From Bradyrhizobium agreste (GTDB taxonomy: Bacteria; Pseudomonadota; Alphaproteobacteria; Rhizobiales; Xanthobacteraceae): DNA of 64,000 nt. Shown here piece after piece: positions 43,505-50,500 of the stretch; positions within the stretch are counted from its first letter, which is position 1, and each line of letters starts with the position of its first letter. The notes below the pieces were generated by a model. The model was not told where the DNA came from and made no database searches. It saw only the letters and a program-made list of their open reading frames with translations. The stretch lies in assembly GCF_016031625.1 (NCBI RefSeq), contig NZ_JACCHP010000013.1:120934-184933 (forward strand), given 5' to 3'. Made by a program: the position numbers and the translations under genes.

Positions 43505-43620
43505 GATAGATGGATTTCTGTTAATGTGAGCCGATGTGAGGCCAGCTGAGGTGCCTTCTCTCACCGCGCGCAGCGCCATCGCACGCGAGAGCTTGGTCCT
43601 GCGGTCACATCCTTCGAAGC

Positions 43621-43642
43621 ACCTCCGTGAAGTCACGGAGGT
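43621..43642 (-). terminator. hairpin after the CBS gene
   Basis: ACCTCCGTGA (43621-43630) and TCACGGAGGT (43633-43642) are perfect 10-bp arms with two bases between, starting 22 bases past the CBS gene stop on the minus strand. No T run, so termination or RNA stability is possible. Confidence 0.55.
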
Positions 43643-43663
43643 TGGAACCGAAAGATCCAGACG

Positions 43664-44089
43664 TCACTCCCGCGCCGTCGCCTTGAGCGCCGCGATGACG
43701 TCTTCGCGCGCGATGATGCCGACCAGCTTCTGCGTGCCGTCGAGCACGATGATGCTCCTGATGCGGTGCTCGACCATGATCTGGAGCACGCGTGTCAGCC
43801 GCGTGTCGGGGCTGACATAGATGAACTCGGGCGTCATGACGTCGCCGATCTTGCGGCTCATCAGGTCGTCGTAGCGCGGCAACATGTGACTCGGCGTGAA
43901 AGCGAAGCACTTCAGGATGTCGAACTTGGTGACGATGCCGACCACCTGCCCGTCGTCTTCGACCGGGTAGGAATTGAAATCGTCGGTCTCGAACATCTCG
44001 CTGAGCTGGAACAAGTCGAGGCCGCGCTGCACCGTCTTGACGTTGCGCGTCATGTAGCCGTCGACGGTCTGTTCAAGAAACTGGTACAC
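43664..44089 (-). CDS. CBS-domain protein
   Basis: A 141-residue protein consisting of two CBS repeats (~10-65 and ~85-138), with no other domain. Such pairs form a Bateman module that binds adenine nucleotides; as a stand-alone protein it is probably a sensor or partner-modulating protein. GTG start at 44089 with GAGGAGG upstream. Co-oriented with the universal stress protein gene 39 bases upstream; the pair appears to be in the FixK2 regulon. Confidence 0.9.
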   Translation of the reverse strand: MYQFLEQTVDGYMTRNVKTVQRGLDLFQLSEMFETDDFNSYPVEDDGQVVGIVTKFDILKCFAFTPSHMLPRYDDLMSRKIGDVMTPEFIYVSPDTRLTRVLQIMVEHRIRSIIVLDGTQKLVGIIAREDVIAALKATARE

Positions 44090-44128
44090 GGCGCGTCCTC
44101 CTCAATTCCTCAACTGGCCGGCCAGTGG

Positions 44129-44962
44129 TCAGTGCGACAGCAGCACGCTGCGCGCGGTTTGCGTCACCAGATATTGGGTGACGCCTCCGAGGATCAGTTC
44201 GCGAAATCTCGAATGACCATAGGCGCCGGCGACGATCAGGCCCGCGCCGACGTCGCCGGCGACCTTCTCCAGCCGCGCAGCAGGGGTTTCGTTTCCTGCG
44301 GCCTCGAGAACGCGCGCAGTCGCGGTGACGCCGTGACGGCCGAGCCAGGCGGCAACGTCGCTGACACCGGCCATCACGGCCGAACGGTCGTCGCCCTGCT
44401 CCGGGATTTCCACGATGATGACGTCCTTCGCCTTGTGCAGCATCGGCAGCGCGTCGGCCACTGCCTGCCGCGCCTCCGGCGAGTCCTTCCACGCCACCAG
44501 CACGTTGCGCAGGTCGAGCCAGTTGGCCCGGTCGGGAACGACCAGAAGCGGGCGGCCGGCCTGCATCACCAGATCCTTGGGGCTCGCCAGCGAGAAAGCG
44601 TCGGAGAAGGCCGGGCTCTGCCCCCCGCTGACGACGATGTCGGCGCAACGCGCCTGCGCCGTCACGAAGCGCGCCGGATAATCCACGGCGCTGCGCCACT
44701 CCGCGTGTCCGCCGCGATTTTTCACGGCCGCGCGGAATTGCGCTTCGAGGCCGGCCAGCCGCCGCTTGATCGAAGCTTCACCCTCATCGATCAGCGCTTG
44801 CGCCTCTGCGCCGTCGGTGAAATAGAGCGGCGGGGCGAACTGGGCCGCGGCGACCCCGACGATAGCTGCCTCGAATCGTTCGGCGAGTTCGCCTGCGACC
44901 TGAAGACGCGCTTCGTTGGGCTGATCGAGCGCCAGGCTGACCATGACGGTCGCGTATGTCAT
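44129..44962 (-). CDS. universal stress protein, tandem Usp domains
   Basis: A 277-residue protein with two Usp domains. The second contains the ATP-binding pattern (GAYGHSRFRELILGGVTQ). Proteins of this form are often induced under low oxygen in rhizobia. ATG at 44962 has CTGGAG upstream; an in-frame ATG at 44977 is an alternative. Divergent from fixL, with a FixK2-like half site 65.5 bases before its start. Transcribed with the CBS gene. Confidence 0.92.
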   Translation of the reverse strand: MTYATVMVSLALDQPNEARLQVAGELAERFEAAIVGVAAAQFAPPLYFTDGAEAQALIDEGEASIKRRLAGLEAQFRAAVKNRGGHAEWRSAVDYPARFVTAQARCADIVVSGGQSPAFSDAFSLASPKDLVMQAGRPLLVVPDRANWLDLRNVLVAWKDSPEARQAVADALPMLHKAKDVIIVEIPEQGDDRSAVMAGVSDVAAWLGRHGVTATARVLEAAGNETPAARLEKVAGDVGAGLIVAGAYGHSRFRELILGGVTQYLVTQTARSVLLSH

Positions 44963-45020
44963 CGGGATCTCCAGCATTGCAGAATTCTTTCGAATCCTAG
45001 ACCTGCTGCCGGGCAACAGG

Positions 45021-45034
45021 CTGAGCTAGATCAA
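45021..45034 (-). promoter_or_regulatory. FixK2-like box in the usp/fixL divergent region
   Basis: On the minus strand it reads TTGAT-CTAG-CTCAG: the left half is perfect, the right half is degenerate (consensus ATCAA). The centre is 65.5 bases before the usp ATG, close to the spacing at fixN and fixG. It is 147 bases from the fixL start, so control of usp is more likely. Confidence 0.6.
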
Positions 45035-45180
45035 ATCGAGCGCTTGTGCCGGCCGCTTGCCGATCCGAGGGCAATCCGCCAGTGGATTCAACTGTCCGCG
45101 CTTGCCTCCGGCCAAGCCTTGGGCGACATTGCCGGAGCGGTAAGAGCATCCTGCGGACCCGCCGAGAAGAGGAGCAAAGC

Positions 45181-46698
45181 TTGACGCCGACCCGCGTGAC
45201 CCATCCGGCAGACGATGGTCGGGGCGAGCATTTCCGGGTCCGCATCGAGGGATTCGGGGTCGGCACCTGGGACCTCGACCTGCAGACCCGCAAACTCGAA
45301 TGGTCGGACACGGCCAGGCGGCTGTTTGGCCTGCGGCCGGACCAGGGCGTCAGCTACGATCTCTTTCTTTCCCTCTTGGAGCCGGGCGATCGGGACCACC
45401 TCCTGAAAGCGATCGGGCGTACCTCGGAAGGCGGCGGGGGTCTCGACCTCTCCTTCAAGATCGGCGGCGCGTCCGGAAACGGTCAATGGATCCGGGCCAG
45501 GGCCGGTGTGATCCGGGACGAGACGGGCACGCCGCGTCACCTCAGCGGAATATTCCTCGACATCAACGCGGAGAAACAGCTCGAGGAGGACCTGCGCTCC
45601 CAGGAGAATCATCTTCGCTCGATTCTCGAAACCGTGCCCGATGCCATGATCGTCATCGATTCACGCGGCATCATGCAGCTCTTCAGCAGCGCCGCGGAGC
45701 GGCTGTTCGGCTACAGCAGGCAGGAAGCCATCGGCCGGAACGTGAGCATTCTCATGCCGGAGCCCGACCAGTCGCGTCACGACAGCTACATCGCGCGCTA
45801 TCTCAAGACGGATGATCCGCACATCATCGGCATCGGCCGGATCGTGACGGGCAAACGCCGCGACGGCACGACGTTCCCGATGCACCTGTCCGTCGGGCAG
45901 ACGCAACGCGCGGGCGAGCCCTATTTCACCGGCTTCGTGCGCGACCTCACCGAGCACCAGCAGACCCAGGCACGGCTCCAGGAGCTGCAATCCGAGCTCG
46001 TGCACGTGTCGCGATTGACCGCGATGGGCGAGATGGCGTCCGCGCTCGCCCACGAGCTCAATCAGCCGCTGGCGGCGATCAGCAATTACATGAAGGGCTC
46101 GCGGCGCCTGCTCGCCGGCAGCACCGATCCCAACATGCCGAAGGTCGAAAGCGCGCTGGACCGGGCCGCGGAGCAGGCCTTGCGCGCCGGCCAGATCATC
46201 CGCCGCCTGCGCGACTTCGTCTCCCGCGGCGAGTCCGAGAAGCGGGTCGAGAGCCTGTCCAAGCTGATCGAGGAAGCCGGCGCACTCGGGCTCGCCGGCG
46301 CGCGCGAGCAGAACGTGCAGCTCCGCTTCAGCCTCGATCCCGATGCCGACCTCGTTCTCGCCGACCGGGTCCAGATTCAGCAGGTGCTGGTCAACCTGTT
46401 CCGCAACGCGCTCGAGGCGATGGCGCAGTCGCAGCGGCGCGAGCTCGTCGTCGCCAACACCCGGGTCGGCGACGGCATGATCGAGGTGGAGGTGTCCGAC
46501 ACCGGCATCGGCTTCCGGGAGGACGTCATTCCAAACCTGTTCCAGACCTTCTTCACCACCAAGGACACCGGCATGGGCGTGGGACTCTCCATCAGCCGCT
46601 CGATCATCGAGGCCCATGGCGGCCGCATGTGGGCCGAGAGCAACGCAGCGGGCGGAGCGACGTTCCGCTTCACCCTGCCGGCAACCGACGAGAGCTGA
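45181..46698 (+). CDS. fixL: oxygen-sensing histidine kinase FixL
   Basis: A 505-residue soluble kinase with two PAS domains (~15-130, ~140-255); the second binds haem through His200 (SRHDSY) and has Arg220 (GIGRIVTG) in the distal pocket. A PAC segment follows, then the HisKA domain with phospho-acceptor His291 (LAHELNQPLAAISNYM) and the HATPase (NLFRNALEA, GIGF, TGMGVGLSISRS). Oxygen binding to haem blocks autophosphorylation; loss of oxygen lets it phosphorylate FixJ. TTG at 45181 is chosen because AGAGGAG lies eight bases before it and because it gives the residue numbering of B. japonicum FixL. Stop is 3 bases before the fixJ start. Confidence 0.98.
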   Translation: MTPTRVTHPADDGRGEHFRVRIEGFGVGTWDLDLQTRKLEWSDTARRLFGLRPDQGVSYDLFLSLLEPGDRDHLLKAIGRTSEGGGGLDLSFKIGGASGNGQWIRARAGVIRDETGTPRHLSGIFLDINAEKQLEEDLRSQENHLRSILETVPDAMIVIDSRGIMQLFSSAAERLFGYSRQEAIGRNVSILMPEPDQSRHDSYIARYLKTDDPHIIGIGRIVTGKRRDGTTFPMHLSVGQTQRAGEPYFTGFVRDLTEHQQTQARLQELQSELVHVSRLTAMGEMASALAHELNQPLAAISNYMKGSRRLLAGSTDPNMPKVESALDRAAEQALRAGQIIRRLRDFVSRGESEKRVESLSKLIEEAGALGLAGAREQNVQLRFSLDPDADLVLADRVQIQQVLVNLFRNALEAMAQSQRRELVVANTRVGDGMIEVEVSDTGIGFREDVIPNLFQTFFTTKDTGMGVGLSISRSIIEAHGGRMWAESNAAGGATFRFTLPATDES

Positions 46699-46701
46699 TC
46701 C

Positions 46702-47319
46702 ATGACGACCAAGGGAAACGTTTACGTCATCGACGACGACGCGGCGATGCGGGACTCGCTGAACTTCCTGCTGGATTCCGCCGGCTTCGCCGTCACCCTG
46801 TTCGACGACGCGCTCGCCTTTCTCGAAGCCCTGCCCGGCCTGAATTTCGGTTGCGTCGTCTCCGACGTGCGCATGCCCGGCCTCGACGGCATCGAGCTCT
46901 TGAAGCGGATGAAGGCGCAGCAAAGCCCGTTCCCGATCCTGATCATGACCGGTCATGGCGACGTGCCGCTGGCAGTCGAGGCGATGAAGCTCGGCGCCGT
47001 CGATTTCCTGGAGAAGCCGTTCGATGACGACCGGCTCACCGCCATGATCGAGTCGGCGCTCCGCCAGGCCGAGCCCGCCGCCAAGAACGAGGCCGTCACG
47101 CACGACATCGCCGCCCGCCTCGCGTCCTTGAGTCCGCGGGAGCGCCAGGTCATGGAGGGGTTGGTCGCGGGCCTCTCCAACAAGCTGATAGCCCGCGAAT
47201 ACGGCATCAGCCCGCGAACCATCGAGGTCTACCGGGCCAACGTCATGACCAAGATGCAGGCGAGCAGCCTTTCGGAACTGGTTCGCCTCGCGATGCGCGC
47301 CGGCATGCTCAACGATTGA
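46702..47319 (+). CDS. fixJ: response regulator FixJ
   Basis: A 205-residue regulator with an N-terminal receiver (phospho-acceptor Asp55 in VVSDVRMPG, Lys in the FLEKPFDDDR motif) and a C-terminal LuxR/FixJ-type HTH (LSPRERQVMEGLVAGLSNK). Phosphorylated FixJ activates fixK2. Starts three bases after fixL and its stop is part of a FixK2-like box. Confidence 0.98.
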   Translation: MTTKGNVYVIDDDAAMRDSLNFLLDSAGFAVTLFDDALAFLEALPGLNFGCVVSDVRMPGLDGIELLKRMKAQQSPFPILIMTGHGDVPLAVEAMKLGAVDFLEKPFDDDRLTAMIESALRQAEPAAKNEAVTHDIAARLASLSPRERQVMEGLVAGLSNKLIAREYGISPRTIEVYRANVMTKMQASSLSELVRLAMRAGMLND

Positions 47320-47329
47320 GGCAGGTCAA
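47316..47329 (+). promoter_or_regulatory. FixK2-like box over the fixJ stop codon
   Basis: TTGAG-GCAG-GTCAA; both halves are close to the consensus (TTGAT/C and A/GTCAA). The first half includes the fixJ TGA stop. Its centre is 40.5 bases before the ATG of the lone receiver gene at 47363, which would place a -40.5 FNR-type transcription start at or next to that ATG. Inference from pattern. Confidence 0.6.
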
Positions 47330-47362
47330 GGCGGCTTCACGGCGCCGTGCTAGCCAGACAGC

Positions 47363-47779
47363 ATGGTTGATGTCAGCCCACATCGTGCGCGGCCATCGTC
47401 CTGCCCACAACCCACCATCTTTGTGGTCGATGATGATGCCGCAGTCCTCGGATCGCTGCGGTTCCTGCTGGAGACCGACGGCTTCGCCGTGCGGACCTTC
47501 AGGAGCGGCACGGCGCTGCTCAATCTCGTCGACGCGCCCGGGCCGGACTGCTACGTCATCGACTACAAGATGCCGGACATCAACGGCATCGACCTGACCG
47601 GTCGCCTGCGCAGATCCCGCCGCGACGCGCCCGTGATCCTGATCACCGGCTATCCCGACGAGAACATCTCGGCCCGGGCCGCGACGGCGGGCATCAAGAA
47701 CGTGGTCTTGAAGCCGCTTCTGGACGAAAACCTCGTCAAGTGCATCCGCCACGCGATCAAGGACCGCCCCACTGACTGA
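47363..47779 (+). CDS. single-domain response regulator
   Basis: A 138-residue protein with only a CheY-like receiver domain: phospho-acceptor Asp67 (YVIDYKMPDING), acidic pair Asp23-Asp24, Lys in VVLKPLLDEN. It has no output domain. The ATG at 47363 lacks an obvious Shine-Dalgarno. A homologous small receiver lies between fixJ and fixK2 in B. japonicum as I recall. It may compete with FixJ for phosphoryl groups or modulate FixL, but function is unknown. Confidence 0.92.
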   Translation: MVDVSPHRARPSSCPQPTIFVVDDDAAVLGSLRFLLETDGFAVRTFRSGTALLNLVDAPGPDCYVIDYKMPDINGIDLTGRLRRSRRDAPVILITGYPDENISARAATAGIKNVVLKPLLDENLVKCIRHAIKDRPTD

Positions 47780-47789
47780 CCTACGGGAT

Positions 47790-47825
47790 TCTACGTAAGG
47801 CAACCTCCTTAAGATATCTCGCGAA
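47790..47825 (+). promoter_or_regulatory. putative FixJ-binding region before fixK2
   Basis: The AT-richer segment at 47790-47825 contains TACGTAAGG and CCTTAAGATATC, a pattern resembling rhizobial FixJ target sites (TAAGT and CCTTA half sites). It lies about 58-93 bases before the fixK2 ATG at 47883, a typical activator position. FixJ control of fixK2 is established in Bradyrhizobium; the exact site here is inferred. Confidence 0.55.
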
Positions 47826-47882
47826 ATTTTCGAAGCACCCGATACCGCGTAGGAAAGCGTCATCACAACGGAGATGGCGCAG

Positions 47883-48581
47883 ATGCTGACCCAGACGCTC
47901 AACACCACGGCGATCAACACCCAAATCGGTGGCAAGATTGCCCCTGCCCATCCCGTTACCGACCAGTTCGGCGCGATCGCCGGCCATGTCGGTCTGGTCG
48001 CCACCGAGTTCTCCTACGGCAAGGACGAGGAGATCTATGGCGAGGACGAGGCGTCCGAATATGTCTATCAGGTCGTCACCGGCGCGGTGCGCAGCTACAA
48101 GCTTCTCTCCGACGGCCGCCGCCAGATCGGCGCCTTCCATCTTCCCGGCGACGTGTTCGGCCTTGAATCCGGTCCCACTCACCGCCTCGCCGCTGAAGCC
48201 ATCATCGACACCACCGTTCGCCTCGTGAAGCGCGCCAGCCTCGAAAAGGCCGCCGGCACCGACGTGCAGGTCGCCCGCAAGCTCTGGGCCATGACCGCCG
48301 GCGAGCTGCGCCATGCCGAGGACCACATGCTGCTGCTCGGTCGCAAGACTGCGATGGAGCGCGTTGCGACCTTCCTGCTCGAAATGGACCGCCGCCTCGC
48401 CGTCGCCGGCATGATGGCGCTGCCGATGTGCCGCCGCGACATCGGCGACTATCTCGGCCTCACGCTGGAGACCGTATCGCGCGCGCTGTCACAGCTTCAC
48501 GCCCAGGGCATTCTCGGTTTCTCCGGCGCCCGCCAGATCGTGCTGCGCAACCGCCAGCGCCTGCACAATCTCGACGCCTGA
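47883..48581 (+). CDS. fixK2: Crp/Fnr-family regulator FixK2
   Basis: A 232-residue regulator with a cyclic-nucleotide-type sensor beta-roll (residues ~30-120), a long dimerisation helix, and a C-terminal HTH (GDYLGLTLETVSRALSQL). It lacks the N-terminal Cys cluster of FNR, so it does not sense oxygen directly. Cys183 (PMCRRDIGDY) matches the redox-sensitive cysteine known for B. japonicum FixK2. ATG at 47883 is chosen over the ATG at 47874 because GGAG is then nine bases away and the residue numbers agree. It activates fixNOQP, fixGHIS and other low-oxygen genes. Confidence 0.97.
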   Translation: MLTQTLNTTAINTQIGGKIAPAHPVTDQFGAIAGHVGLVATEFSYGKDEEIYGEDEASEYVYQVVTGAVRSYKLLSDGRRQIGAFHLPGDVFGLESGPTHRLAAEAIIDTTVRLVKRASLEKAAGTDVQVARKLWAMTAGELRHAEDHMLLLGRKTAMERVATFLLEMDRRLAVAGMMALPMCRRDIGDYLGLTLETVSRALSQLHAQGILGFSGARQIVLRNRQRLHNLDA

Positions 48582-48606
48582 TCTTTATCTACCTCCCCAA
48601 GCACCT

Positions 48607-48634
48607 TGGCCGGCTGAACTCGTTCAGCCGGCCA
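48607..48634. terminator. bidirectional terminator between fixK2 and MFS genes
   Basis: TGGCCGGCTGAA (48607-48618) and TTCAGCCGGCCA (48623-48634) pair perfectly over 12 bp with a four-base loop; TTTCTTTCG follows on the plus strand. The right arm contains the last codons and stop of the convergent MFS gene (stop 48624). Confidence 0.85.
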
Positions 48635-49937
48635 TTTCTTTCGTGGCGGCCAGATCCGCGCGCCGCGTCTCCGGCATGACAAACAGGATCAGCAGCAGTC
48701 CCGCTGCGGCAACGCCGGACAGCCCGATGAACGCGGTTGCATTGCCGAACTTGTCGCTGACATAGCCGCCAAGCACCGTGCTCAGCGACGCGCCGATGCC
48801 CGTTGCGGTGCCGACGATCCCCTGCGCCAGGTTGAAATGCCCGCTGCCGAAGGCGACGTCGGCGACGATCAGCGGGATCATCACCGCGAAGACCGCCGCG
48901 GTGATGCCGTCAAGCACCTGCACCAGCACCAGCAGATACGGATCGCGAACGGTCGCAAACAACAGGCCGCGAATCGCCAGTGCGCCGAATCCGATCAGCA
49001 GCAGGGGCCGCCGGCCCCAGGCTTGCGCCTTGCGCCCGACCGTCGGCGACAGCAGCGCCACGATCGCTTGCGGAACGACGATGCAAAAGGCGACGAGCAC
49101 GGTCGCCCATTGGCTCGACCGCGCCGTCACCGCGCTCGCCATCAGCGGCATCATCGCGGCATTCGCGAGCTGCAGCAGCAGCACGCTGAGCGCGAACACG
49201 ATCAGCGAGCGTTGCCGGATCAGGTGCCAGATATTGGGGTCGCCGCGGTCGGCGGCTTCAGGCGGCATCTCGCCGTGACAGCGCCTGATGTCGACCTCGT
49301 TCTCGCGGATGCGCGACAGCGCGATCAGGGTCGGGATCGCGAGCAGGAAGGTGACCAGGAAGACCGAGCGGCTCGACAGCAGATAGCCCGCGGTACCCAT
49401 CACCGCCGCCGCGACGCCGTTGCCGAGCGAGGCGAAACGCGCGTTGCGGCCGAGCCGTTCGCCCATCGCGAGCGGACCGACGAGGCCGAGGCTGATCGCG
49501 GCGATCGCCGGCCCGAGCACGCAGCTCGCCATCGCATGCAACGTGGCGGCGGTGACCACGACGGGGAAGATCGGCATCGCCGCATAGGCCAGCGCGCAGG
49601 CGCCGATGGTCGCGATCGCGAGGGCGGCGACGAGGCGCTCCGACTTCGCGGCATCGATGATCGCGCCGCCCGGCATCTGGCCGATCAGGGCGACGATGCC
49701 GCCGATCGACAGCACGAGCCCGATCTCGACCTGGGTCCATTTCTGCGTCGTCAGATAGACCGCGATGAAGGGACCGAATCCGGTCTGCACGTCGGCGAGG
49801 AAGAAGATGAACCAGTCGAGGCCGCGCAGGCTCTGCCGCGACGGCGCCGGAATGCCCGCAGCCGCCGGCTCCGCGACGTTGTCCTGCTCGACGACGCCGC
49901 CGCGATCTGCATGGTTCGGCTTCCTCGACAACAGCAC
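48624..49937 (-). CDS. MFS transporter
   Basis: A 437-residue protein with 12 predicted membrane segments. Residues ~40-60 (FIFFLADVQTGFGPFIAVYL) open the first segment; the motif GAIIDAAKSERLVA lies between segments 2 and 3. It belongs to the sugar/drug transporter group; substrate unknown. The GTG at 49937 is the farthest possible start and is uncertain. Last gene of a four-gene minus-strand unit: 23 bases from the PRC-barrel gene. Confidence 0.85.
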   Translation of the reverse strand: MLLSRKPNHADRGGVVEQDNVAEPAAAGIPAPSRQSLRGLDWFIFFLADVQTGFGPFIAVYLTTQKWTQVEIGLVLSIGGIVALIGQMPGGAIIDAAKSERLVAALAIATIGACALAYAAMPIFPVVVTAATLHAMASCVLGPAIAAISLGLVGPLAMGERLGRNARFASLGNGVAAAVMGTAGYLLSSRSVFLVTFLLAIPTLIALSRIRENEVDIRRCHGEMPPEAADRGDPNIWHLIRQRSLIVFALSVLLLQLANAAMMPLMASAVTARSSQWATVLVAFCIVVPQAIVALLSPTVGRKAQAWGRRPLLLIGFGALAIRGLLFATVRDPYLLVLVQVLDGITAAVFAVMIPLIVADVAFGSGHFNLAQGIVGTATGIGASLSTVLGGYVSDKFGNATAFIGLSGVAAAGLLLILFVMPETRRADLAATKEMAG

Positions 49938-49960
49938 GGGCGGTCAGCCCTCCCTGCACC

Positions 49961-50482
49961 TCACTGAATCGCTTGCAGCGGCTGAAGGCTGCCGGACGCG
50001 CCGAGCACGACGATCGGCGTGTCCTCCTTGTATTCCGGTGCGGCCGCGACCTGCGCCTTGGTCAATTCCAGCGTGATGCTGTCCTTCTTGTTGGCGATCT
50101 TGCCGAAGCGCAGCGCGCTCCAGTCCACGACGATCTTGCGGCTGCCGACGCCGAGGAAGCCGCCGAAATCGATCGCCGCAGCGCGGACATGGCCGGTGCG
50201 ATCGACGATGACGTCGACGATGCGCCCCATGTCCTCACCGGCGGCGCTGCGAACGTCGCGGCCGAGGACGCCGTGGGCCTCGCTCGCGCCGATGATGGTC
50301 ACCGATGGCGGCGGCGCGGCGTCCTTGGGCGTGACGGGCACGGTGGAAGCCGGCGGTTGCACACTTGCCGGTGCCTTCGCTTCGCTCGGGGATGCAGGCG
50401 GCTCCTCGGCCGCGCGCGATACGGCGACCGTCAAGCCCGCGACAATCGCCACGCCCAGGACCAACCTTCCGATCGCACGCAT
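49961..50482 (-). CDS. secreted PRC-barrel domain protein
   Basis: A 173-residue protein with an N-terminal hydrophobic signal (GRLVLGVAIVAGLTVAVSRAA), a Pro/Ala-rich linker, and one PRC barrel (~85-150, beginning HGVLGRDVRSAAGEDMGRI). Such secreted PRC-barrel proteins occur widely in Bradyrhizobium; function unknown. ATG at 50482 with GAGGAGGAG upstream. It is 18 bases from the debranching-enzyme gene. Confidence 0.85.
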   Translation of the reverse strand: MRAIGRLVLGVAIVAGLTVAVSRAAEEPPASPSEAKAPASVQPPASTVPVTPKDAAPPPSVTIIGASEAHGVLGRDVRSAAGEDMGRIVDVIVDRTGHVRAAAIDFGGFLGVGSRKIVVDWSALRFGKIANKKDSITLELTKAQVAAAPEYKEDTPIVVLGASGSLQPLQAIQ

Positions 50483-50500
50483 GAACTCCTCCTCGCGCCT

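Noticed and set aside
43605..43910. Minus-strand frame of 101 codons overlapping the CBS gene
   Set aside because: It overlaps the CBS gene in another frame and runs through the hairpin at 43621-43642; the CBS reading has two full domains and is preferred.
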